From Cenococcum geophilum 1.58 (taxonomy: Eukaryota; Ascomycota; Dothideomycetes; Gloniales; Gloniaceae): a stretch of 64,000 nucleotides of DNA. The position numbers and the translations under genes were made by a program. The notes under the pieces are model-generated. The model searched no databases. It saw nothing but the letters and a program-made list of their open reading frames with translations, and was not told the origin of the DNA. This document shows, piece by piece, positions 24,985 through 37,218 of this stretch. Every line of letters begins with the position of its first letter. Position 1 is the stretch's first letter. The stretch spans positions 1,116,001 to 1,180,000 of the forward strand of contig KV748207.1 of assembly GCA_001692895.1 (NCBI GenBank), read 5' to 3'.

Positions 24985-25407
24985 TGTAACGGAACCTTAT
25001 AGTAGGTACTACGGTAGGTCCTATTAATAGGCTAGGTATGTAGGTATTACAAGTAAGTTAATAATATAATAACAACTGGTGGAGTGGTTGCCTAACAGAT
25101 TAACTCTAATTATATTCTAAGAATTACTATAAGGAAGGAACTATCTAGGTAGGGACTAAGGNTCCTTAAATACACAACCGTACTCCTATGAAATCCTTCT
25201 TATACGTAATATACGTGTGCTCTATCTGCTCTGTCACAGATCCTATAGATCCTACAGATTACACAGATCACCTTACGTAACTTATACTACTATTCCTCGT
25301 CACATAGTTCTACTAGTTCCATCCTAGACCGTGCTTTTATTAACTAACTAGTTTCTTCTAACTCTTCTCTAAGTAGTCGTAACATCGTACTTAAAGCGTC
25401 CGTAACA
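24985..25407 (-). repeat. 5' LTR of chromovirus A1
   Basis: 423 bp, same length as its partner. Contains the only ambiguous base of the window (n at 25162). Confidence 0.9.
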
Positions 25408-25451
25408 TTATTAAGGGTATTTTATCTTAATATAATAAGGATAAAGCATTA

Positions 25452-25877
25452 ACGTATTCCACCACCGAGCCGGCAGAACCACCGAGCCGGTAAGTCCATT
25501 TCCCCACCAAAAATCGTAAAAATCACAATATAATATCTTAACAACCACTTAATAATAAATTCTAATAATTTAGATTTAGACTTTTATATACACTCTATAG
25601 CTTCTATTAAAGTTATATAGTAAATAGTTTAGTAGTTTTTAAGATATAGTAATTTGGCTATATTTTGGCCCCTAAATTTTAATACCTTAAAAACTACTAA
25701 CCTATTTACTATGCAACTTTAATAGAAGCTATAGAGTGTATATAAAAGTCTAAATCTAAATTATTAGAATTTATTATTAAGTGGTTGTTAAGATATTATA
25801 TTGTGATTTTTACGATTTTTGGTGGGGAAATGGACTTGCCGGCTCGGTGGTTCTGCCGGCTCGGTGGTGGAATACGT
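25452..25877. mobile_element. Foldback MITE 2, pogo/Vader type
   Basis: 426 bp flanked by TA (25450-25451, 25878-25879). The two arms, each near 200 bp, are inverted copies. The tip is ACGTATTCC, followed by a tandem pair of ACCACCGAGCCGG 13-mers in each arm. It interrupts the RNase H region of C: the frame around GILSQYNKDKA on the left continues after the element. It shares the tip, TA target and duplicated subterminal motif with MITE 1, but the motif sequence differs. Confidence 0.88.
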
Positions 25878-27343
25878 TATACCATATAGTATACTTTTTT
25901 TTAAATAATTAAGCCTAGCTAAATATAACTATAAAATCTATAATAAGGAGTTACTAGCTATTATTAAATATTTTAAATAATAGTAACCTAAACTAAAAGG
26001 CGCCGGATTTCTAATTAAGGTCTTAAATAATTATATAAAATAGTTAAGCTATTATTAGGCCTATTAGTTAAAATATATATTTTGTTTTTAATTATTAATT
26101 ATATACCGCCTATATATTTAAGGCTAAAAGCCTAATACTCTAACCTAACGCTTATATAACGCGCTAGTACTAAAAAGAGTACGCTTTTACTAAAATTAGG
26201 CACTATTTTACCCTAAACTATTTAGCCCGGCTATTAAAGATCTTTAAGGAACACCAAAATCGAGATCCGACCCATACTATCCTATAGGGGTTCCTTTCCA
26301 TCTCATCCTATCTATATAGTTAAGCTAAAAGTAAGGATCTCATCTATTACTAATGCAGCGGCGTTACGTCATGGCTAGAGGACGCTTTCAAATGCGTTGT
26401 CCTTAACGCCATTAGAACAGCAAAGTCTTCACAGGTCTTAGTGTGCTAAGACTTAAAAAAACCACTATAGACAACTTATTAAGAACAGAGGAATGGTCTT
26501 AAAAACTACTTAACGTCTCTCTACCTAGACAACCGATCTAGGGCCATAAGCCAGCGCTTACATTTACTAGCGAAAGCGATAGGTCTAAGGGGACGATAGG
26601 GTACCTCTATACTTATTCCGCTTTAAAACTGCTATAGCAGCAAGGGCACAGGAAGAATCTTAACACCGTTAACCACATTTAGCGACGTTAATCCTCCCTT
26701 TTTACGCAGCGGCGTTAACCCTTCTCTAGGCGGCAATACTAATCTAAAACAAACCAAGAAAGAGCTAGGGCGACCTCTCTAGGCAGCAATATTAATCTAA
26801 AACAGACTAAAAAAGAGCTAGGATAAACCTATATAGGTAGGCTAGAACGGACTTAGATGTAGGTATTAGTTAAGATAAGAGGATAATAAGTTTAGTTAGT
26901 AGGCATAGGGGACAATAACTGCGCGGCGTTAAGTTATCATAGGCCCACGCCTACAAGACACAGTCGGCCTATTATTATAAAAGCGTCATAGGTAACGCAA
27001 AGCAGCTAGCAATAGCTATAGGGCATAGTATATAATAGCAGCAACGGACAACTCTAGGAACCTTACCCCTTTACTAGGCTCTAACCCCTAGTGGACCTAT
27101 CTTAGAGGAAGGATTAACACCTTATTAACAACACTGTCTATATAGCCTAAAAGGATAGATATATATATCGGTTTATCTAAGCAGGGGTAGGCTATAGGGA
27201 TAGGCTTATAAAGCAAATCAGGTATATACAGGCAGGAACTAGTTTAGCTAGCTAGCTACTATAGAAGCATTTACATAGAAAACCGTAGTAGGGAACTAGG
27301 TAAGTAGTTTGGGCAAACTTACTATATATATAACTCTTATAGC

Positions 27344-27517
27344 TGTCAATCTGAAACGGACATCCTTGCCACTACCTTGCACCTTAACTCGGTCACCGAC
27401 CCCTTGACTTAGTTACCGACTTAATTACCCTTTTCATGTATATATATAGAGGCCCTAGAGCCACATTCAATAGATAGACTTCTCATTCTTAACCTGCGCA
27501 CGGACCCTTAATCGACA
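27344..27517 (+). repeat. 5' LTR of the gag-only element
   Basis: 174 bp, TGTCAATCTG to CAATCGACA-type ends; near-identical to 40077-40250. Confidence 0.9.
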
Positions 27518-27530
27518 GTTATGAGCCCGG
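27518..27530 (+). other. Primer-binding site for a half initiator tRNA
   Basis: GTTATGAGCCC, directly after the 5' LTR, is the exact complement of GGGCTCATAAC, the anticodon stem-loop of eukaryotic initiator tRNA-Met. Drosophila copia and some related elements are known to prime from an initiator tRNA cut in the anticodon loop rather than from the CCA end. Confidence 0.75.
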
Positions 27531-29293
27531 GTATCTTGCCGTATTGCACCTATTTAACCCATCTTTATACGCAATGCCCGACACGTATAAGTCTCCTACC
27601 ATTATCCTTAACGAGCCCTCTGACTGGGAGGAATGGATCTTTATAGTTAAGATTAGAGCGCAGCCGTTGGATACATGGCAGTATCTAGACCCAGACAGTA
27701 CGGTTTCTCCGGGGGTACCAGCCAACCCTACACCTCTTCCTTCACAAGTTAAGGAAGGAGCCACCCTTCTCGATCTCTCTAGCGCCAAATTAACACGACT
27801 GAAAACGTTAACGGAGTTATCGCGTTAAGATATAAAGAACTATCGCGAACAAACGGCCAGTGATGCAACTGGTTTGGATCGGTTGCCAAAATCAGCCTCA
27901 AACCGATCCAAAAATTGAATGAAAGCTTCGAACCGGTTATATAACCGGTTTAACCAGATCAACCAGATTAAATAGTATATATTTAAGTGAATTGTAGTAT
28001 ACAATATAGTAGGATTATTTAAGGCGCGGAGTAGTTAGATTAAGGTAGGAAATAGTAAACTAGAGCCCTATATAACTTAAGCGACGTAAGTAGCTGGTTT
28101 AGTAATTAATAAGTTAATTAGAAGCATGGACTTACTATTGCGAGTCTTAGCATAGTGTTAAGAGATATACTAGTTATTAATTATGGTGTATTTAATCTCG
28201 TTATCCTTATTATTAGAGTCGTCCTTATCTTCCTTATCGTCCTCCTAATCTTCCTTTTTATGCTCCGGCCCGCTAGCTTCTTATTAATTTACCTTTATAT
28301 TACCCGTCGCGTTGCCTACTATATTGCCCATTAAGTCGCCTACCGCGTTGCCTACCGTGTCAGTTTCTAATTTGGCGGTAGCCTTAGCGGCAGCTTTAGT
28401 AACAGTCTCTTCCTCCTTATACTACTTATCAACATCAAAATTAACGCCTTTTTTAAAGGCCTTTACTTAAGGGCGCCCGAACTAGGACTTTAGGCACTTA
28501 TTAGCTTTAATAATATCGGCTTTAAGGCGGTTTTGGGGGTTAGTAAGGAGGTGCTTAGCGGAGCTAAATACGCGTTTATATTTAGCGCTTATTAACAGTA
28601 TAGCTAGCATATTAAGAGCAAATCGAGTAAGGTCTAGTTATAAATAATACTTACTATTTTAGTAAGCCAGAGGATTATTAATAGCTTCTTAGTTAGTTTA
28701 AATATAGGTTAGATAGGTATTAGTTCTAGCAAGAGGCATAGCTTTAATCTATTTGTAATTTAAAAGCCCACTAAACGTCTCGCCGCGTATAAAGTGTATT
28801 AGTTGCTATAGCTGCTTAATAGCGACAAGAGTACTATACCTGCCCTTATACTCCTCTAGCCAAAGGTCCTCTACTAAGCCTTTAATACCGCAATCGGTTA
28901 GATCCTTAGGATTACTATAAAACCAGGTCTTCTTATTCTTATCTTAATTAAATTCCTACTAAAACTATAACCACTTCTTGCTCGGTATAAGTATATACGC
29001 AGTATAATAAGCGGCACTATTATCTACGCGTTTATAGTACTCCTTATACTTCTCCTATAAGGCGTAGGCTGCGGCTTCTAAATAGGTATATTCCTTACTA
29101 TTACTATATTTAATATAGAGTTTTTAGAAGTTAACCTAGGCGTTATAAGTACAGTTAAGAAGCCAATCTATTATGGTAAACCAGTAGTAGAGCATATGCT
29201 TATAGCCCTAGCCGTATATAGTAGTTTTGTAGAACGGCTAAAAGACAAAGGAAAGCTTTTTAAGAAGGAACCAGTGGTGCGTAGTAAGATAAT

Positions 29294-29718
29294 TATAACG
29301 GAACCTTATAGTAAGAACTACGATGGGCTCGTCAATGGGCTAGGTGTGTAGGAAATGCAAGTACAAAAGTCAACAACGTAATAATAACTGGTGGAGTGGT
29401 TGCCCAACAGATTAACTCCAATTGTATTCTAAGAATTACTACAAGGAAGAAACTATCTAGGTAGGGACTAAGGGTCCTTAAATACACAACCGTACTCCTA
29501 AGAAAGTTGTTGCTCTATCTGCTCTATCTGCTCTATTCACTCTATAATAGATCTTATAGATTATATAGATTATATAGATTATATTATATAACTCTACTTA
29601 CTATTCCTCGTTATATAGTTCTACGGGTTTTATCTTAGACCGTGCTTATATTAACTAACTAGCTTCTTCTAACTCTTCTCCAAGTAGTTATAATATTGTA
29701 CTTAAAGCGTCCGTAATA
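29294..29718 (-). repeat. 3' LTR of chromovirus A2
   Basis: 425 bp; paired with 36794-37218, differing mainly by transitions. Confidence 0.9.
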
Positions 29719-32700
29719 CCATCTCCCTCCTCTTTATCTTCATCCTTAAAGATACTTAGCATCTCCAGGTTGTTTACTAGAGGTATAATATCCATCTAAT
29801 TAATTTAGTTAATATTGTTACTTATAATACCTAAAGCACCTTCTTCTTCCTCTACAGCCCGTTAGTCTTATACCGTTGCTATAATATTATCTCTTAGTGA
29901 GATAATGCCATCTCTATGTTCTTATTATGTAAAAGAGGGGCTAGTTTACGTTACGTTGGCGAGTCCTTTATCCTGGTAACCTTCCTCTTATTTGGAGTGC
30001 ACTAAAGCGAATATTCGTTTATCCTGTAACGTTTGCTCTATCTCTAATATTAAATATACGCGACTTATTACTCTTAATAGTTATCTAGTTCCCTAATTGA
30101 TTTATTTTAGGGTCTTGTGTTTAATCTAAGGCAGAAAAACTTAAGGGTAATCTTGCCGCAGCGCTAGTAAAAGCCTATCGTTAATCCGAAGAATCTGCTT
30201 ATGCCCTTAAGGCTCAGCAGTCTGCCTTTATAAAAGTTTAGCGTCTTTAACGCGTTTATAAGAAGGTTTGCTTTAAGGAGTGGAAACTTATAGAATAAGG
30301 TCTACAGGAACTAGGTGATAAAAGAACGGACTTTCTTCTAATAGAGAAGGAAACAGATCCAAGTAGTTCGGCAACTGCTCTTCTTAGGTCCCCCTTAGGT
30401 AACTTATTTTTTAGCGATTCTTTTTTATTAATGCTGCCTAACCTAATCTCTTCTGATACTCCTGTACCTTTTCTATAGCGTTCTTTAAATTCTCTAGTGG
30501 CTCCTAGGTAGTTTTAGTATAGCCTATCTACTTAACCTTATACTATATTTCGTTATTAATGTCCTTATAATTAATAATCTTTAATACTTACTATTTGTCT
30601 TCTTCTTGTCCTCTATACGTGTCTGCTTTATAAACTAGTGGCTTAATATTCCTATATACTAGCTCTAGTATTGCAATGTGCTATATAGGGTAAATCTTTA
30701 TTTTAGCTGGTAGGTTTAACTTAAACGTGACCGGTGAAATCATCTATGTAATTTTAAAAGGTCCTAATCTGACGTGGTCTAATTTCTTGCTTAGTCGTTA
30801 ACTCTTGAAATTTTTATATAGTAGCCATACTTTATCTCCCTCCTTAAGATCTAGTCCCTTAGATCTCTTAGTATTATAGTACTTTTTTATTCTCTCTTAT
30901 ACTTTCTTTGCTAATTCCATAAGGTCTATATAAAGATTTATTAATGTCTTTATTCTCTCTTTAGCTGTACTACTCGTTTTCTTTACTTGCTATAGTAATA
31001 ACAATGTTCTTAGCTCGTATCTATAATTTGCCTTAAATGGTAATATGCCTATTCCTTCTTAAGGTGTTATATTATATGCAAACTGTGTAACTAGTAACAG
31101 TAATACCTAATTATTTTGTATATGATTAATATAATGCCTTAAATACTGCTCTAGCGTCTAATTTAATCTTTTCGTTTAACTGTCTGTCTGTGGATAGTAT
31201 ATGGTAGAAGTTACTGCTTAAACTTCTTGCTCCGCTAAGAACACTTCCTAGAATACTGCTATAAATCTTAGATCTCTATCTGATATAATCTTGCTTAGTG
31301 CTCCATATCTTATAAATACTTCTTTAATATAGATTCTAGCGACATCTTCCGCTAAGATTTCTTCTGTATATGCTATAAAGTATCCCTACTTTATAAGCTT
31401 ATCTATTATTACTAAGATTACGTTATAATCTTGTCTGGTAATAGGATCTCTTAATTTTAGCAACTTAATAATAAAGTCCTATAATATAACCTCCTATAGT
31501 CTTTCTGGTATTTTAACAGGTTGTAGCCCTCTATATGGCTTATGCCTTATTAGTTTGTTCCTTTAGTAATCTAGATATTCCTTTATAACCCTTCTAGCTA
31601 TCCTCTAGATTCCGTCAATAATGTATTCCTTTTAGAGTCTCGATACTAAGCCTATAGCTCCATTGTGTCCTTAAGTTAGTCCTTTATAGAAGTCCTCCAC
31701 GAATTACTCTGCTATGCTTTTTAGGATGTACTTTACTTCTTAATTTTCGTATATATCCGTCTGTGGATTTTCTAGCTATATTTTTAGAATTCTTTATACC
31801 CAAAAGCTTTTTAATGTCTTATAGACTTTCTCTAGTTCGTTATCTTCTTAAGTTGCTGTAATTTTTGGATAATTATACCTAATTAATCTATCTATATCTT
31901 TTCGTAATAAAGCCCCTAATGGCTTTCCCTTATTTTATAGTTTAGCTTTACGGCTTAGAGCATCTGCCCGCGTATTGTTTATACCTTTGGTATACTAAAT
32001 CTCGAAATGGTATTCCGTAAGTATCTCTACCCATTTAACCTATCTTTAGTTAAGTTCCTTTATTATTAGGAATCCTATTAGGTTCTTATAATCCGTTTTA
32101 ACTATAAATAGTTTCTCTATGCCTTATAAGAATGCTCTCTATTTCTTTAATACTGTAACTATACCTAATAACTCTTTGTTATAAATGTTATAGTTTAACT
32201 CTAATGGTGTTATCTTCCGACTATAGTATACCACTAGGTGCCATCTATCTTAATGCCTTTATATAAAGTACGCCCCTAGTGTATAGTCTAATACATCTAT
32301 TTCTATAACCGTCTTTAGTTTTAGTTAATAGATCTTAAGAACTGGCTCCTAGGTAAATAACTCTTTAACTTTCTTAAAGAGTTCTCTTTACTCTTCCCCC
32401 TATACCTATAGTTCTTCTTTCTTTATTAACCGCGTAAATGGCTTAATATCCTTTAACTATTGCGCTATAAACCTTCTATAGTAATTGCAAAACCCTAGAA
32501 ACGATCTTAACTATGTAACGTTCTCTAGTTCCTACTAATTTACTATAGCCTTGATCTTTTTTAGATCTATACTAAGTTAGCCTAGTTTAATAATAAATCT
32601 AACAAAATTAGTCTTCCTGGTAAAGAATTTGCATTTCTTAATTACTACTAGTATTTATTCTTCTTATAGTCTCTTTAAGACCCATTTAACGTATTCCCTG

Positions 32701-35700
32701 TATTCTTTCTTAGTCGTTAAGTAGATAATAATATCGTTGAGATATACTATAATAAATTCATCTAAGTATTCTCCTAATATATTATTAATACACTTTTGGA
32801 ACGTTGCTAGTGCGTTTATAAGCCCGAATTATATAACTAATGGTTTATATAGTCCTTCCTTTAACCTAAAGGCTGCCTTCTATTTATTGCCTTCCTTAAT
32901 CCTAATCTAATAGTATACCTATCTTAGATCTATCTTTGTAAAGATTTGCGCATTACCTATCCTGTTTTAGATTTCGCTAATTAAGGGTAAAGAATACCTA
33001 TCCTTCTTAGTAATGCTGTTTAACTGTCTATAGTTGATACACAGCCTTAGTTTGCTATTTTTCTTTAGTATAAACAGTACTGGATAACCCACTAATGACT
33101 GTGATAGTCTGATATATCCCTTTTGTAGATTTTCCTAGATAAACTCTTTTAATGCTCTACCTTCTTCTTTAGTGAGCTTGTAGATTAGAAAGAACTTTAG
33201 ACTTATTCCTAGTTCTAACTCTATCTTATAGTCCCATGCTGCATATTCTAACAGTTTTTTACTTTTTAGTGACCATAGTTCCTTGCCGTACTTATGGTAT
33301 CTCTTTAGTATATAGCTTAGTCCTTTTTCTATTTCTTTATAGGTTGCTCCTACTTAGTACTATACTAACTTAGCTTGTTATTATATCTTACGGCGTTAAG
33401 TATCTCTAATATCGACCTAACCTATAATCTAGTTGATTCTTAGATTATATTCCTATAACTAAGGCATGCCTAATACTGCCTCGTCCCGTCCTAATGGTAG
33501 GATATTAAAAGATATCTTAATTTGTCTTCCTTTAATAGTTATCTAAATAGGTCCTATTTCAAGATTAATAATCCCTCCTCTATAGGTTATTAGATCTCCT
33601 AAAATTATAACTAATAGGTAAGGTTGCTCCTTTTGTCTATAAGGTAGCCCTATTCTCTTAATTGCTGCTAGTAAGATATAGTTTCGCGTTGCTCCACTAT
33701 CTATTAGCGCTTTAAACTACTGATCTTACTAATTAACTCGTAAATTTAGGTGTTGTCCTTGAATTCCTTTAAGGGTCTAAGGCTCTACTACTAGCTCCCT
33801 CTGGTCCTATGGGCCTCTACTTTTCCTAACTATTAGCTGCTTAATCCTGGTGTACTTAGCTTATTTTTTAGCTAATGCCTAGTTCGCTTTTTATCTTTAA
33901 TATACTATAGATATGTGTTTTTTAGGTATTCCTACTATTATTATCCGTCTAAGCATTTTTCTGTAAGGAATCTTCCTGGTTAAAGTACTAAATTTTCTTC
34001 CTCTTGGACCTCTGCTGGATGCTATCTATATATATATTTAGTATTCCTATACTATTACTTATCCGTTATCTAGTATATCCTTATAGGGTATTTCCAATTC
34101 TTTTCTTTTGGATTCTTATGTATTTTGTATATATCGTCCACGTATATAATCTATAATAATGTGTGGTATACTAGGTGCTTTAGGTTAACTCTTGGCTTGT
34201 CTTCGCTCTTAAGTTTAAACCTTTATTATGCTGATCTGAACGTTATAACTTTATTTGTAGGTACTAAGATATGCCTTTCGCTTCTCTAGTCCTCTAAACG
34301 TTCCTCTAAATCTTTTAATATGCGTTATAGTCTTCTTTATAATTAGGTGGTCCTAGATAACTTTTTTATCCAACTATATATAGAAATCTTCCCACTTATT
34401 ATTGCGTCGTTGCCTATACCACTTTTGGTATAGCTGCTGGAGTATATATAGTCTATCCGTAAGGAAATATCTCTTTATTACTGCGTTGTGACAGCCTTTA
34501 GTATATCGTTCCTTAAATCTAGTTGGAATCCCTAGATCCTCTTTATCTTCTAGTTTGGTAAGCTACTTAGCTCTTAGTGTGCCTGTTCTTAGCTAATTGG
34601 TAATTCTTTGTACTAGTGCTCTGTCCTTCGTACGTCCTAATATGCTAGATCTCTTATCTAGTTTCTGTTCTTGCTATGTGATAATTCTTTATCTAAATTC
34701 TTCTATAGTTTCTTTTGGTTTGCGCCTTGCGCTCTAATCCTTAAAGTCGTCTTGCTTTTTAATTTTGGTATTAACTTTTTAATCTTTAGTCTAAACACTT
34801 TATTTAACTAGTAAATCCTCTAGGTTTATGTATTCGTCTCCTAGTTTAATTGCTATTTGTGCCGCAGATTCTCTGATCTATAAAGAAGCTCCTTGCCTCT
34901 TATCTGTGGGTGTCCTAATTTATACCCCGAATTCTTAACCCTTTAGGTTTTTTAATCCCGAGCTTGCTTTTGACCTAAGCTTAGCCCCTGCCTTAGTCCA
35001 ACTAGGCTTAACTGGTGTCCTTATCTTGTCTTAAGAGTCCTAGATTTTACTTATCTTATCTTAAGAATCTTATGCCGTTGGGAATTCTTGTCCCGAGCTT
35101 ATTCGTATGTTTTTAAACTGAGCTGCTGCTCTACTCTATCGGTTATCGTCTGTTATAGGTCCTTAAGCTTGCCTTATCTCGTTTTGAGAATCTTAGTTGT
35201 CTCTTATTTTATCTTAAGAATCTTAAGCCTTTGGCCTTTTGCCTTTATTGAGTGCCGAAGTAGTTCGCTATCCTACTTCTTTTACGTCTTATAAAGCAAT
35301 AGACATTGTATCTAGTAGGGTTTTGATCCTTACTAATATTCCTTATTCTATAATAGAATTATCCTCTACCTCTAGTATAACATCTCCGAGGTCTGCTTGC
35401 TTCTAGTAAGCGGCCCTTATTACTTTATTGTCACGGAATGTTTTACCTAGGTTAAATTTATCGTCCTTAATGTCCGATCTATGAACTAGTTCGTTAGTTC
35501 CTCTGTATCCTATAGGTGCTAGCTCTTATGGCCAGTAGCTTACGCTATACTTAGCGTCCTTATAAATTCGGTATACGTTATTATAATAAAACGTAAAACT
35601 TCTGATTAAATACTCTTTTATTCCTCGTAGTATATTATCGTCCCTTTATATATGTATATCGTCTGCTAGTCTTATACCTTTTACTATATAGTAACTCTGC

Positions 35701-36793
35701 TTACTTCTATAGTCTCTAATGTAATAACCCTATTTTCCGTAATTTATATAAGCTCCTTTAAACCATTTCTTTTGTTATAGAGTCCGCCTAAATGTCTTCT
35801 GCTATTAAGATCCCTAATTTGGCCTCTGCTTTTTAGACCTTTAATTACTTAATCCTTATCCTCTAGGTTTTTATAGTTTACTCTATCTCTTATAGGCTTC
35901 TTTGGTACTACTTAGGTCTATTAGCTTTACGCCATACTATAGTTTCTAACTTAGCTTTTGTTGTTGTGTATTCTGCGCCTTATATAACTATAGAACTCTA
36001 TCCTAGCCTCTCTTAGCCTATTCCCTTTAGTAGATCCAATTATTAATCTTAATCGCCTGATTTATTAGTTCCCTTAGGGTATCCGTATCTTCTATTAGGA
36101 TAATCGCGTCCTGGACTTTAGCCTTAAGTCCCTATTTATACTATGCTATAAGCGCCCTATTATTCTACTCTACTTATATTACTAGTGTCTAGAACTATGT
36201 TATATACTTAATTGCTAAAGTTTATTATACAAGGTTCTAGAGTTTTCTTTCTGCTATAGTTGTTTCTTCTAGGTCTCTAAATATCTGCGTTAGTCGTTTT
36301 ATAAATCCTTCCTAACTTAAGAACATAAATCACACGTCTTGGTTAGTAGTCGTTATTCCGTTTACCTGTATCTCCGTAAGGTAAGGTTTAAACTACTTAA
36401 GTGCTTTTCCTAACAAGAATAGTCCTATATAGGCTATCCGATCTATAGGTATAGGTAACTTTACTCCCTCCTATAAGACCTTAAAGTGTATCTATATAAG
36501 GAATCCTTTAAGCTTTAACCTCTCTCCTATAAATCTCTTAATTAATAGTAGCTTAATCTTTACTACTTCTATCCCATTAAGTCTTTCTTCTAATACTATA
36601 TTATTAGCTATTAGCTAGTTAACTATTTCCTATAGCTGTTTAACCGTTACAGGTTGCTATAAGTTAGTATCTGCCATACTAGTGTTACCTCTTGTCCTTA
36701 AAGTAGTTGCTGCCGTCGATGGCGTTATAGTAGCTGCTTTTGGTGGTATGTTGTTTAACTTTTTATATTAATACTATAACTAGGTAGTGATTA

Positions 36794-37218
36794 TATAACG
36801 GAACCTTATAGTAAGAACTACGATGGGCTTATTAATGGGCTAGGTGTGTAGGAAATGCAAGTATAAAAGTTAACAACGTAATAATAACTAGTGGAGTAGT
36901 TGCCTAACAGATTAACTCTAATTGTATTCTGAGAATTACTATAAGAAAGGAACTATCTAGGTAGGGACTAAGGGTCCTTAAATACACAATCGTACTCTTA
37001 AGAAAGTTATTACTTTATCTGCTCTGTCTACTCTATTCGCTTTATAATAGATCTTATAGATTATACAGATTATACAGATCACATCACGTGATTCTGCTTA
37101 CCATTCCTCGTTATATAGTTCCACGGGTTCCATCCTGGACCGTGCTTATATTAACTAACTAGCTTCTTCCAACTCTTCTCCAAGTAGTCGTAACATTGTA
37201 CTTAAAGCGTCCGTAACA
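36794..37218 (-). repeat. 5' LTR of chromovirus A2
   Basis: 425 bp; followed by the second TSD copy ATAAT. Confidence 0.9.

Larger units (their letters stand above)
14922..25407 (-). mobile_element. Chromovirus A1 (Ty3/Gypsy), minus strand (fossil)
   Basis: 10,486 bp with 423-bp LTRs and a perfect TSD TTATT (14917-14921, 25408-25412). It sits inside the RNase H region of C. Read on the minus strand: 5' LTR (25407-24985), gag with a nucleocapsid zinc-finger region near 23,930, protease, RT (about 21,300-20,600, with the polymerase box near 20,840), RNase H, integrase core (about 19,600-19,430), a chromodomain-like segment near 18,700-18,550, purine tract next to 15,344, 3' LTR. It carries the LTR element at 15,745-18,197; without it the length is close to A2. 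Broken by a large number of RIP changes. Confidence 0.9.
29294..37218 (-). mobile_element. Chromovirus A2 (Ty3/Gypsy), minus strand (fossil)
   Basis: 7,925 bp, 425-bp LTRs (29294-29718, 36794-37218), perfect TSD ATAAT (29289-29293, 37219-37223). Same family and layout as A1. Read on the minus strand: 5' LTR, gag (about 36,770-35,700), protease, RT (polymerase box near 32,740), RNase H, integrase core (about 31,500-31,300), chromodomain-like segment (about 30,620-30,470), purine tract, 3' LTR. It is complete in its parts but broken at many places. It is the innermost layer of the deepest nest, therefore the youngest insertion there. Confidence 0.9.

Noticed and set aside
27544-27828. 94-codon frame that looks like a small host gene
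   Set aside because: It is the start of the gag frame of the gag-only Copia element, immediately downstream of its LTR and primer site.
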